In this document: positions 42,743-49,310 of the stretch, in pieces
Layout: every line of letters begins with the position of its first letter
Position numbering within the stretch: the stretch's first letter is position 1
Source: a virus
Virus record (IMG/VR): IMGVR_UViG_3300027741_000024
Span: 82,311 to 146,310 of that record
Strand: one strand, 5' to 3'
Length of the DNA: 64,000 bases
Notes under the pieces: model-generated
Databases searched by the model: none
What the model saw: only the letters and a program-made list of their open reading frames with translations
Told to the model about the DNA's origin: nothing
Position numbers and translations under genes: made by a program

Positions 42743-42945
42743 ATGATTGGATATTAGAAGGTCAGAGAGTCAGAGCCGAGTACCATGGCTTATTCCCAGT
42801 AGAGGGTACAGTGACAGAATCCAGAGTAACGTATGGTGGCGCAGTGAAGCACACCGTTGTATTACCAGAGCCTGTGATGATCTATGGTGCACTCCGTGAT
42901 ACCCTTTTGTTTTATGCTGAGGATGTGGAGGTAGTAAATGGCTAA
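42739..42945 (+). CDS. small protein, SH3-like candidate
   Basis: 68 residues. WILEGQRVRAEYHGLFPVEGTVTESRVTYGGAVKHTVVLPEPV reads like one small beta barrel (SH3-like). Function unknown. Confidence 0.6.
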   Translation: MNDWILEGQRVRAEYHGLFPVEGTVTESRVTYGGAVKHTVVLPEPVMIYGALRDTLLFYAEDVEVVNG

Positions 42946-43111
42946 AGCCAAGTTTACACAAGAGCAATTGAATGCAGCTGTTGCTGAGTTCTTTGCTGAT
43001 GAAAATTTGAGTATTGAATGGGGTTTGCGGCCCGCTGTGGGACTGCATGGAGCAATAACTGTTTACAATAAGGTAGAACAAAATGGCACGGATGAAAGAC
43101 CAAGTAATTGA
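42938..43111 (+). CDS. small protein, unknown
   Basis: 57 residues, overlapping both neighbours. KFTQEQLNAAVAEFFADENLSIEWGLRPAVG. Function unknown. Confidence 0.5.
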   Translation: MAKAKFTQEQLNAAVAEFFADENLSIEWGLRPAVGLHGAITVYNKVEQNGTDERPSN

Positions 43112-43229
43112 GATATTAGAGCTCTGGATGGAGGGTTACACCTTCGCCAGAATTGCAGGAGCTACAGGCCTTACACCTGAAGTGGTTCAGTATGTCATTG
43201 AGCAATACGGTGAGGACGTGATAGCATAG
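43083..43229 (+). CDS. small helix-turn-helix protein
   Basis: 48 residues. VIEILELWMEGYTFARIAGATGLTPEVVQYVIEQYG has the homeodomain-like HTH spacing (helix, AxxxGLT turn, recognition helix). Could be a transcriptional regulator of the small-gene region. Confidence 0.6.
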   Translation: MARMKDQVIEILELWMEGYTFARIAGATGLTPEVVQYVIEQYGEDVIA

Positions 43230-43399
43230 TGTAGCAATGCTGTGATGGCTGTGGTCAAAACAGCATTGCCACTATAAAAAGGAGTCCTCTAGAAGTATAC
43301 TGCTTTATCCAAAGAGAACTCTTACGCACGACTTAGCACGTTTCAAAATTTTTTTCCTGGCCAAAAACGCTGTCCAGAATTTTTTTCGGAGGAAATCCA
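43230..43399 (+). promoter_or_regulatory. 170-base non-coding region with a 10-bp inverted repeat and two T-runs
   Basis: GCAATGCTGT (43234-43243) pairs with ACAGCATTGC (43260-43269). Further on, AATTTTTTTC occurs twice, flanking CCTGG and CCAG, just before the RBS GGAGG of the next gene. No gene seen. The inverted repeat could be an operator or transcript hairpin. Confidence 0.4.
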
Positions 43400-43579
43400 A
43401 TGATAAAGTTCATTCTAAGTAAAAATGAGATAGCACTGCTCTATGATGCGTTAGAGGCCTATAAGATGCCGGATGATAAGGATAATCACTGTCAGATGGA
43501 TTTCAATAGCAAACTTGATATGTTGATGGATTTTACCACATCATTCGAATTGGCACTGTATCCCGAAGAGTACGCATAA
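43400..43579 (+). CDS. small acidic protein, unknown
   Basis: 59 residues with strong RBS GGAGG. FILSKNEIALLYDALEAYKM...FTTSFELALYPEEYA. Function unknown. Confidence 0.6.
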   Translation: MIKFILSKNEIALLYDALEAYKMPDDKDNHCQMDFNSKLDMLMDFTTSFELALYPEEYA

Positions 43580-43580
43580 T

Positions 43581-43868
43581 ATGACAACTTTCACACAACC
43601 ACTGCACCGTGCTGAGCCATTCTCTGTGGATCAGACTGCACCGGATCCAGAATATACACTGTGCATTTCAAAGCCTCTGACCTACGACCAGTTGGGTGAT
43701 ATGTACCAGAAGGCCACTGGGAATTCTGCACGGTCAAAGTCACTGGATTTTGTTCGTGAATGGGCAGAAAAACATGACCAATGGTTCTATGTCTGCCCTA
43801 TAGATACAACCATTCACAAGAAAGGGTATGCTAAACCCTTACCTACTGGTGGTACTGGATCTGCTTGA
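43581..43868 (+). CDS. small protein, unknown
   Basis: 95 residues, one base after the previous stop. EYTLCISKPLTYDQLGDMYQKATGNSARSKSLDFVREWAEKHDQWFYVCP is a compact domain. Function unknown. Confidence 0.6.
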   Translation: MTTFTQPLHRAEPFSVDQTAPDPEYTLCISKPLTYDQLGDMYQKATGNSARSKSLDFVREWAEKHDQWFYVCPIDTTIHKKGYAKPLPTGGTGSA

Positions 43869-43888
43869 CAAACTACTGAGAATATACT

Positions 43889-44161
43889 ATGATTGATTAT
43901 TATACACTGAGGCGTATAGCACGGTTCAAATCATCCGGGAATGAATGGAAGATAGAAAGACTGGCTGAGATTGCTGCTGATCGTGTGAAGTCTCGGGAAA
44001 ATGGTACCTACGACACTCGCAAATTTAATATTGTGTTTGCGGCGATGATTATAGATATCTGTATTGATCTTGTGGAAGATGGAGTGGAATATCGTGAACC
44101 GGCATCCCACTATGGAAATAAAATTCGTGAACACTTTGAAATGAAAATTGAAGATGAGTGA
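43889..44161 (+). CDS. small protein, unknown
   Basis: 90 residues. TTGACA at 43865 and TATGAT at 43888 have promoter spacing, but the -10 overlaps this start codon. Helical. Overlaps the next gene by eight bases. Confidence 0.55.
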   Translation: MIDYYTLRRIARFKSSGNEWKIERLAEIAADRVKSRENGTYDTRKFNIVFAAMIIDICIDLVEDGVEYREPASHYGNKIREHFEMKIEDE

Positions 44162-44444
44162 TTATAAACCGCAGAATTCGCTGTTGTGTAAACTAGGTAC
44201 CGATGCAGGTCTGCTGAATTATATTGAGCATGAAACGCCTCGGGAATATTTTATGTCATCATGGGCAACCGAAGAGGATGTCTTTACATTCGCTGAGACA
44301 ATTATTCGTATCTGCGCTGATATCGCTCTGAAAGAGAATCATGATCCGTATGAGTGTATACTGAAACATTTTGATTTGGGTCCGACTGAGACTGTTGATG
44401 AAACTCTACGGAGGCGGTCTACTTACTATGGAAGCAATCCATGA
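44154..44444 (+). CDS. small protein, unknown
   Basis: 96 residues from ATG 44154. SSWATEEDVFTFAETIIRICADIALKENHDPYECILKHF resembles the gene just upstream in length and helix layout, so they may be divergent paralogues. Confidence 0.55.
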   Translation: MSDYKPQNSLLCKLGTDAGLLNYIEHETPREYFMSSWATEEDVFTFAETIIRICADIALKENHDPYECILKHFDLGPTETVDETLRRRSTYYGSNP

Positions 44445-44824
44445 AACCAGAACTACAAAAAAAATTAATTGAAAAATATCCCAAACTCTACAACCAAGAA
44501 TACTTTTGGGGTTTTGAGTGTGGTGACGGATGGTATGATTTGATTGACCATCTCTCCAGTGCGATTGATACATACACGAATCCGATATCCGAGTTTAATG
44601 TTTTTAACGTTGGGGTATCTCAAGTCAAAGAGAAATTCGGTACGCTGCGATTCTATGCTGACAATACAGACAGAGTGATTGATGGTATGATTTGGCTCGC
44701 TGAACATATGTCGGCGCATACCTGCGAAACTTGTGGTAATCGTGGTGAAACACGGAATGGTTCGTGGTTGGTAACACTTTGCGATCTCCATCATGATATG
44801 AGATTGGAAAAGGAAGCAGAATGA
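44441..44824 (+). CDS. conserved phage protein with zinc-like CxxC
   Basis: 127 residues, ATGA overlaps on both sides. VKEKFGTLRFYADNTDRVIDGMIWLAEHMSAHTCETCGNRGETR...WLVTLCDLHH is a recurrent phage family with a CETC...C...H zinc site. Function unknown. Confidence 0.7.
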   Translation: MKPELQKKLIEKYPKLYNQEYFWGFECGDGWYDLIDHLSSAIDTYTNPISEFNVFNVGVSQVKEKFGTLRFYADNTDRVIDGMIWLAEHMSAHTCETCGNRGETRNGSWLVTLCDLHHDMRLEKEAE

Positions 44825-44934
44825 TAGTTCTAATATTGGTGCTGGTATTTCTATTTGCTGGTGAACCTGACCTATGGGACAATCTCCATGAATGGGCTAT
44901 GCACGTAACTATGGTAAATAAGGATTGTAAATGA
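44821..44934 (+). CDS. tiny membrane/exported peptide
   Basis: 37 residues, hydrophobic N-terminus LILVLVFLFAGEPDLW. ATGA overlaps on both sides support translation. Confidence 0.5.
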   Translation: MIVLILVLVFLFAGEPDLWDNLHEWAMHVTMVNKDCK

Positions 44935-45140
44935 ATAATCGATGGAATGAAATAGCATACAAATGTTGGAATGAACGAAAATCCGGCAGACAGTTCGACC
45001 AAGAGATGTTTGCCAAGTTGATCATTGACAAATGCCTACAACAATGTTATAATCGTGGTATGAATGATGAATTGTATGAAGGTCAGTTGCAAGCAGCTGC
45101 ATATATTGAAGAATACTTTGGAATACAAAATGAAGCATAG
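44931..45140 (+). CDS. small protein, unknown (two possible starts)
   Basis: 69 residues from ATG 44931. A consensus promoter (45025-45053) lies inside it and ATG 45060 is in frame, so a 26-residue version could also be made. Confidence 0.5.
   Translation: MNNRWNEIAYKCWNERKSGRQFDQEMFAKLIIDKCLQQCYNRGMNDELYEGQLQAAAYIEEYFGIQNEA
45025..45053 (+). promoter_or_regulatory. consensus sigma70 promoter inside a gene
   Basis: TTGACA (45025-45030), 17-base spacer, TATAAT (45048-45053). Serves the in-frame ATG 45060 and/or the genes from 45184. Confidence 0.6.
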
Positions 45141-45183
45141 GTACACGGATACACAAAATCGTACACTAATTGAGGGATAAAAA

Positions 45184-45360
45184 ATGAACTTTGCATTAAT
45201 GATTTATACCGTGGTTGCTATGTCCGGTCAAAACGCATCATTGGTACAAGCACATGACTGGCGTCCTCTAACCACACACTATACATTAGAGAGTTGCTTA
45301 AATGCCGCAAAAATTATGGGTATTTCATCTGAACGTTTTCGTTGTGTTCCATCAAAATGA
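45184..45360 (+). CDS. small exported-type protein
   Basis: 58 residues. Hydrophobic start FALMIYTVVAMSG, then two Cys (SCLNAAKIMG...FRCVPSK), a pattern for small periplasmic phage proteins. GAGG upstream. Confidence 0.55.
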   Translation: MNFALMIYTVVAMSGQNASLVQAHDWRPLTTHYTLESCLNAAKIMGISSERFRCVPSK

Positions 45361-45503
45361 TAATTCTCGTTAGTATATTAATTGGTATTATTCTATGGGC
45401 AATGTCTGATGTTGCATGGGAAGAAGGTCGTCCAAAAATGGCATGGACGTATTTGTTTTTATCAGCACTGAATGGTGCTTTGGTATTGAATGCAATATTA
45501 TAG
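45357..45503 (+). CDS. small two-helix membrane protein
   Basis: 48 residues, two hydrophobic helices separated by AWEEGRPKMA. ATGA overlap upstream. Confidence 0.55.
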   Translation: MIILVSILIGIILWAMSDVAWEEGRPKMAWTYLFLSALNGALVLNAIL

Positions 45504-45511
45504 GAGAACAT

Positions 45512-45742
45512 ATGATTAAAAATCTAATTAAATTTATGGATAATTTGATTCAGTATCGTCCATTTCTGGATGTGGCACTTCAGATGTTTTTTTGGCTACT
45601 GTTAGCAGCAGCAACATGGACTAAGAATTATGAGGACATGGCAATTGCAGCATGGTGGATTATTCTACTAGAATTGGTACAGGTGAACGATAATCTGAAA
45701 GCACTTAAAAAGGACAAAGATGAATCCTGGTTTAATGAATAA
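45512..45742 (+). CDS. small membrane protein
   Basis: 76 residues from ATG 45512 with TAGGAG upstream. Two hydrophobic segments (ALQMFFWLLLAAATW and AAWWIILLELV). Function unknown. Confidence 0.55.
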   Translation: MIKNLIKFMDNLIQYRPFLDVALQMFFWLLLAAATWTKNYEDMAIAAWWIILLELVQVNDNLKALKKDKDESWFNE

Positions 45743-45935
45743 ACTAGCACTTGCGGCAGGCGGTGCTAACTTTCCTGAGGTATTCAAACAAAATCAGGAA
45801 CAGTACACCAAAAAAGTGTTGCAAGAATGCTACAAATTATTTCAAAATTCGCAACATTTGTCAAATGACTATCTGGCCATGGATTTACTTTTTGATATCC
45901 AAATGCATTTTGATATTGATTTGACAACTAAGTAA
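45720..45935 (+). CDS. small helical protein, unknown
   Basis: 71 residues overlapping the previous gene by 23 bases. Gln/Asn/Lys-rich helices. A hairpin AGTGTTG/CAACACT follows the stop. Confidence 0.5.
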   Translation: MNPGLMNKLALAAGGANFPEVFKQNQEQYTKKVLQECYKLFQNSQHLSNDYLAMDLLFDIQMHFDIDLTTK

Positions 45936-45958
45936 GTGTTGCCAAAATACAACACTGG

Positions 45959-45987
45959 TTGACAAAGCAAGCGTAAACAACTATAAT
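45959..45987 (+). promoter_or_regulatory. consensus sigma70 promoter of the tRNA region
   Basis: TTGACA (45959-45964), 17-base spacer, TATAAT (45982-45987), preceded by a 7-bp hairpin (45935-45956). It would drive the tRNA group. The 195 bases from it to the first tRNA have no credible gene. Confidence 0.75.
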
Positions 45988-46182
45988 TAGTTCTGTTGAG
46001 TTGATGAAGAAAAAAACGGAAATAAACGATCCGTCTCTGAAAAGAGTTTAGCAAGGGTTTGGTGTGGTAATGACTTCGGCACCATGTAACAGTCAGTTCT
46101 TTGTTAGTTTTAGATCAGATGGTAGACAACTACCCAATGGTTGTAGGTGACGATGGGCTTTATAGGAACCTTCACTTTTTAT

Positions 46183-46257
46183 GCACCGTTCGTCTATCGG
46201 CTAGGACACCGCCCTTTCACGGCGGGAAGAGGAGTTCAATTCTTCTATCCCCTGCCA
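46183..46257 (+). tRNA. tRNA-Glu (anticodon TTC) with defective acceptor stem
   Basis: D-arm, anticodon arm (CCGCC-CTTTCAC-GGCGG), T-arm (AGGAG-TTCAATT-CTTCT) and GCCA end are all intact and match tRNA-Glu. The 3' acceptor strand is ATCCCCT, but the 5' strand GCACCGT leaves four central mismatches (C-C, A-C, C-C, C-C). Either a pseudogene or an altered tRNA. Confidence 0.65.
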
Positions 46258-46270
46258 ATTATGGTATCAC

Positions 46271-46358
46271 GGAGGATTGGCCGACCGGTTAAGGCAGCGG
46301 GTTGCTAACCCGTCATTCAGAAATGGGTGAGTAGGTTCAATTCCTACATCCTCCGCCA
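46271..46358 (+). tRNA. tRNA-Ser (anticodon GCT)
   Basis: 88 nt with CCA. Acceptor GGAGGAT/ATCCTCC, anticodon arm GCGGG-TTGCTAA-CCCGT, long class II variable arm, T-arm GTAGG-TTCAATT-CCTAC. Confidence 0.93.
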
Positions 46359-46521
46359 GAATAACTTGAGTTGTGGCAAGTATAGTCCACAAACAGGAGT
46401 GTAACCTGATGAATACAGAACATAAGTATTCAACGTGATGAGCCTTGTTTGACCGGTGAGTTTAGGCAGGAAACACATAACGAAACGGCAAGCGTAAAAC
46501 GTGACCACAATCGCTTAGGTG

Positions 46522-46559
46522 GTTTTAAGTTTACAGTGTAGTAGTTTTAAGTTTACAGT
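46522..46559 (+). repeat. 16-bp direct repeat before tRNA-Trp
   Basis: GTTTTAAGTTTACAGT occurs at 46522-46537 and 46544-46559, the second ending at the first base of tRNA-Trp. The upstream spacer (46359-46521) has short hairpins (TTGTGG/CCACAA and GAATAC/GTATTC) but no gene. Confidence 0.6.
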
Positions 46560-46634
46560 CTCGGTGTGGTGTAATTGGTAGCACGTAAATCTCCAAAATT
46601 TGTAGTTGCGGTTCAAATCCGTACATCGAGGCCA
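46560..46634 (+). tRNA. tRNA-Trp (anticodon CCA)
   Basis: 75 nt with encoded CCA. Acceptor CTCGGTG/CATCGAG, D-stem GTGT/GCAC, anticodon arm TAAAT-CTCCAAA-ATTTG, T-arm TGCGG-TTCAAAT-CCGTA, discriminator G. Confidence 0.9.
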
Positions 46635-46669
46635 CTTGACAATTCAAAAATTCTATGCAATCATATATT

Positions 46670-46876
46670 ATGAATACAAAAATGTGGATTGACCCACCAG
46701 CGGGTTGGAAGTATGGCTTCCCAAAAGTGTATGATAAGTCGGTTGACGGCGATTGCACTGCATGGATGCTAAAAAACGGTTATCCGCAGAGAGAAATTGA
46801 CTCTTGCGGTAATCATTTTCATGTACGAATGTGGGATTATACCGATGAAAACGAAAAAACTGAAAAAACCTCGTAA
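46670..46876 (+). CDS. small protein, unknown
   Basis: 68 residues from ATG 46670 (46655 also possible). KMWIDPPAGWKYGFPKVYDKSVDGDCTAWMLKNGYPQREI is a conserved-looking phage module. TTGACA at 46636 has no good -10. Confidence 0.55.
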   Translation: MNTKMWIDPPAGWKYGFPKVYDKSVDGDCTAWMLKNGYPQREIDSCGNHFHVRMWDYTDENEKTEKTS

Positions 46877-46997
46877 TTTTGTTGCTAAAGACCTCTTTAC
46901 AGCAAAATATTCCATGAAAGTTGAAAAATCCGATGCGATTTTTTATAAACGTGCAGCAGAAAAACAGAAAATAGAGAAAATTTATGGGTTTTTTTAA
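46845..46997 (+). CDS. small basic T4-like protein
   Basis: 50 residues; KPRNFVAKDLFTAKYSMKVEKSDAIFYKRAAEKQK is a familiar very basic small protein of T4-like phages. Overlaps both neighbours. Function unknown. Confidence 0.6.
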   Translation: MKTKKLKKPRNFVAKDLFTAKYSMKVEKSDAIFYKRAAEKQKIEKIYGFF

Positions 46998-47418
46998 GAA
47001 AAAAGAAGTTCCTGAAGTAGAAATTGAAAATCCTCATGTCAGTGAAGAAAAATATGACGGTTTTTACTTTGTTCCTGACTATGAGGACTTTGAAGATAAC
47101 ATGAAACTAGCATTTTTCTCATTTAAAGATGAAATGAAAGATGCAAAACCGATAGAATCATCATCCGTAGGCGATAAATTTCATTTAGCGTTCTTTACGT
47201 CAGATGAAGATGGTGCTCCTACATTTCAAGATTCATTTGAAGCAATTTTAGCGGATCCAGTTGTGTATGTCAAGAATATGGTCGGCACTGGAATGTCAGG
47301 ATGTATATTACGTAAGACAGAAAAGTCGGATGAGTGGTGGACTGACTATTTGGATTATGTAACAGGCGGTGTTTTTAAAGAAAAAGTGAAAGCAGCATTT
47401 TCTAATCTAGCGGAGTAA
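46984..47418 (+). CDS. acidic protein, unknown
   Basis: 144 residues, acidic, beta-strand rich in the middle (FHLAFFTSDEDG). The start overlaps the previous gene by 14 bases. Function unknown. Confidence 0.55.
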   Translation: MGFFKKKEVPEVEIENPHVSEEKYDGFYFVPDYEDFEDNMKLAFFSFKDEMKDAKPIESSSVGDKFHLAFFTSDEDGAPTFQDSFEAILADPVVYVKNMVGTGMSGCILRKTEKSDEWWTDYLDYVTGGVFKEKVKAAFSNLAE

Positions 47419-47421
47419 ATT

Positions 47422-47715
47422 ATGAGTGAAAATAATTTTGTAGGTGAGTCAAAAGAAGCAAAGAAAAGCCGTAAATGGTTAACCAATCTTTTAAATGAAT
47501 ATGTCGTTGAAGTTACATTCACGAAAAAAGATGGAACCGAGCGTGTAATGAATTGCACACTGCTGGAAGACTATTTGCCCGAAACTACAGGTGTAGGTCG
47601 TTCGGCAAGTTTTGATGCTGTATCAGTTTATGATGTTGACAAAGAAGATTGGCGTTCATTCCGCTGGGATTCTATCAAAGCAGTAAAAGTTGTCGTGGAG
47701 TCCGAAAATGCCTAA
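47422..47715 (+). CDS. SH3-fold protein (DUF2693-like)
   Basis: 97 residues. VVEVTFTKKDGTERVMNCTLLEDYLPE...VYDVDKEDWRSFRWDSI is the DUF2693 / SH3 beta-barrel pattern found in many phages. May bind DNA or a host protein. Confidence 0.75.
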   Translation: MSENNFVGESKEAKKSRKWLTNLLNEYVVEVTFTKKDGTERVMNCTLLEDYLPETTGVGRSASFDAVSVYDVDKEDWRSFRWDSIKAVKVVVESENA

Positions 47716-47998
47716 GTATATTGTCGAGCAGTTGATGACATACCGTAATGTATATGTTGTTGAAGCGGATAATGAAGCAGAAGCGACTAAAGTTGCGGAA
47801 CATGCCGATGATAACTGGCAGAAGTTCCTTGGCACAACGAATATTGATATCAATGAATATACCGAAGAACGAATTGCATACTTTAAAGGAAAAGATTATT
47901 TCTGGAACGGTTGTTCATATGTTGATTCTGATGGATTTATCGCATATAGATATCCAAACGGTGATACAAATGAACCGAAAGAAATATTAGTTAAATAA
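47708..47998 (+). CDS. small protein, unknown
   Basis: 96 residues from ATG 47708. MPKYIVEQLMTYRNVYVVEADNEAEATKVAEHAD is a common small alpha/beta phage module. Function unknown. Confidence 0.6.
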   Translation: MPKYIVEQLMTYRNVYVVEADNEAEATKVAEHADDNWQKFLGTTNIDINEYTEERIAYFKGKDYFWNGCSYVDSDGFIAYRYPNGDTNEPKEILVK

Positions 47999-48003
47999 AA
48001 AAT

Positions 48004-48077
48004 GCGGGATTAGTTTAATGGTAAAACTTGAGATTTCCAATCTTACGTTGTCAGTTCGATTCTGGCATCCCGCTCCA
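48004..48077 (+). tRNA. tRNA-Gly (anticodon TCC)
   Basis: 74 nt with CCA. Acceptor GCGGGAT/ATCCCGC, D-stem GTTT/AAAC, anticodon arm TGAGA-TTTCCAA-TCTTA, discriminator T as usual for tRNA-Gly. Reads GGA. Confidence 0.92.
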
Positions 48078-48088
48078 AATTCTATATT

Positions 48089-48283
48089 ATGACAAAAACT
48101 TGGACATTAGAAGTCAAAAAAATGATGGTGACTGATGACTATTACGTTGAGTTTCCAGAAGAGGTATTAGAAGAAGCAGGATGGAAACCTGGTGATACTT
48201 TGAAGTGGACAGATAAAGGTGATGGTTCATGGTCATTAACAAAGATTAATGAAAATACTGAGGACAATCCCGATGAGAAATGA
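48089..48283 (+). CDS. SpoVT-AbrB-like small protein
   Basis: 64 residues; YVEFPEEVLEEAGWKPGDTLKWTDKGDGSWSLTK is the swapped-hairpin AbrB/MazE pattern of small phage proteins. Probably DNA-binding. Confidence 0.65.
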   Translation: MTKTWTLEVKKMMVTDDYYVEFPEEVLEEAGWKPGDTLKWTDKGDGSWSLTKINENTEDNPDEK

Positions 48284-48290
48284 TTAAATA
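48283..48290 (+). promoter_or_regulatory. possible late promoter variant before pqqA
   Basis: ATTAAATA, two changes from TATAAATA, 30 bases before pqqA. Weak on its own; supported by position. Confidence 0.3.
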
Positions 48291-48319
48291 GAGTAGCAGT
48301 ACAAACTTAGGAGAAAACT

Positions 48320-48394
48320 ATGAAGTGGACTACACCATCAGCACAAGATATGCGTTTTGGTTTTGAAATCACAATGTACATCGCAAATCGTTAA
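48320..48394 (+). CDS. pqqA: PqqA, pyrroloquinoline quinone precursor peptide
   Basis: 24 residues, the family's usual length, with RBS AGGAG at 48309-48313. It reads MKWT-TPSAQDMRFGFEITMYIANR. E16 and Y20, spaced E-x3-Y, are the two residues cross-linked by PqqE to make PQQ, and the W at 3, R-x-G-x-E and Y-x-x-N-R tail fit bacterial PqqA. No other pqq genes (B-F) are in the window, so the host must supply them. It stands alone between a possible late promoter and a terminator. Confidence 0.88.
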   Translation: MKWTTPSAQDMRFGFEITMYIANR

Positions 48395-48396
48395 AC

Positions 48397-48420
48397 AAAA
48401 GAGACCTTAGGGTCTCTTTT
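48397..48420. terminator. bidirectional intrinsic terminator
   Basis: 10-bp stem AAAAGAGACC/GGTCTCTTTT with loop TTAG. A T-run on each strand. It ends pqqA on the + strand and the facing gene on the - strand, whose stop lies inside the hairpin. Confidence 0.85.
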
Positions 48421-49186
48421 CAATTTCACAGTCAATCCATTTTAAATTATTGTACTTTTCATATAACCAACCACCTTTAGGCAATAAGCAGCGACCTAAT
48501 TCTGGCGAATGTTCTATTCGTACCTGAACAACTGCCCAAACTAACCAAACGAAATAAATTATAAAAGTTGCACCTATTCCGTATTTCCATGCTTCACATT
48601 TTATTTTATTAATTCTTTTTCTTTTTAGTATTGTTGCTTCTCTTTCCTTTTGCATTTTAATACGAATAGCAACACTTTGTTCTTCTTGAATTTTTTCCAT
48701 CATTGCTTCAACTTTGGTATACAAAGCACCTAATTCTGGAGGACATTGATATACCATAATTTCACGAAGTTCTGCTTGCATAGCCTGAAGTTTAGTTTGC
48801 ATCAAAACTCTAGATAAGGCACGTTTACCTACGCTATGTGGTCCATCATAAACTTCATATGCATGACTTTCTTCTTCTTCAAAGATAGCCATGCAAGTAG
48901 CCATATTTTCAAAGTAAGCACCTAAACTTTCACCGATTGCTGTATATACATCATCAGGTTGTTTTTTGCTTAGTTCTATTACACGATTTTTTTCTTGTAT
49001 GTACTGATTATGTTCAGCAACGGTAGGAGGACGATCTTTGTGGGCAGAATGGAATTGTGACTCAAGGTCGCCAAGAATACCCTTAACATCACTTGCTGCG
49101 GATGCTATTTCTTTGTAAAGTTTACACCCTTGCTTTACGGCAGCAACTGCACCATTTGCAAGGGCAAAGAGGGTAATTGGATCCAT
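48407..49186 (-). CDS. conserved membrane protein, only minus-strand gene
   Basis: 259 residues. Starts MDPITLFALANGAVAAVKQGCKLYKEI, then a long helical charged middle and a membrane segment near 209-228 (YGIGATFIIYFVWLVWAV). Proteins starting MDPITLF with this layout occur in many T4-like marine and freshwater phages and often sit on the opposite strand. Function unknown. Confidence 0.75.
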   Translation of the reverse strand: MDPITLFALANGAVAAVKQGCKLYKEIASAASDVKGILGDLESQFHSAHKDRPPTVAEHNQYIQEKNRVIELSKKQPDDVYTAIGESLGAYFENMATCMAIFEEEESHAYEVYDGPHSVGKRALSRVLMQTKLQAMQAELREIMVYQCPPELGALYTKVEAMMEKIQEEQSVAIRIKMQKEREATILKRKRINKIKCEAWKYGIGATFIIYFVWLVWAVVQVRIEHSPELGRCLLPKGGWLYEKYNNLKWIDCEIEKRP

Positions 49187-49244
49187 TTATCCTTTTAGTA
49201 ATCTTTCGTATGAGAAACATAAAAAAATTCAAAAAAGACAATAC

Positions 49245-49274
49245 TTGACAATCACGGTCTATTTATGTTATGAT
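49245..49274 (+). promoter_or_regulatory. sigma70-type promoter for rnh operon
   Basis: TTGACA (49245-49250), 18-base spacer, TATGAT (49269-49274), 37 bases before ATG 49311. CTAAATAT at 49288 could be a weak late element. Confidence 0.6.
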
Positions 49275-49310
49275 GCTGGATCCTGAACTAAATATGTGCC
49301 TGAGGGTATT

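Noticed and set aside
43865-43893. TTGACA-N17-TATGAT promoter
   Set aside because: The -10 overlaps the start codon of the gene at 43889, so it cannot serve that start; kept only as a note.
46101-46292. 63-codon ORF
   Set aside because: It runs through tRNA-Glu and into tRNA-Ser; the tRNA structures explain the sequence.
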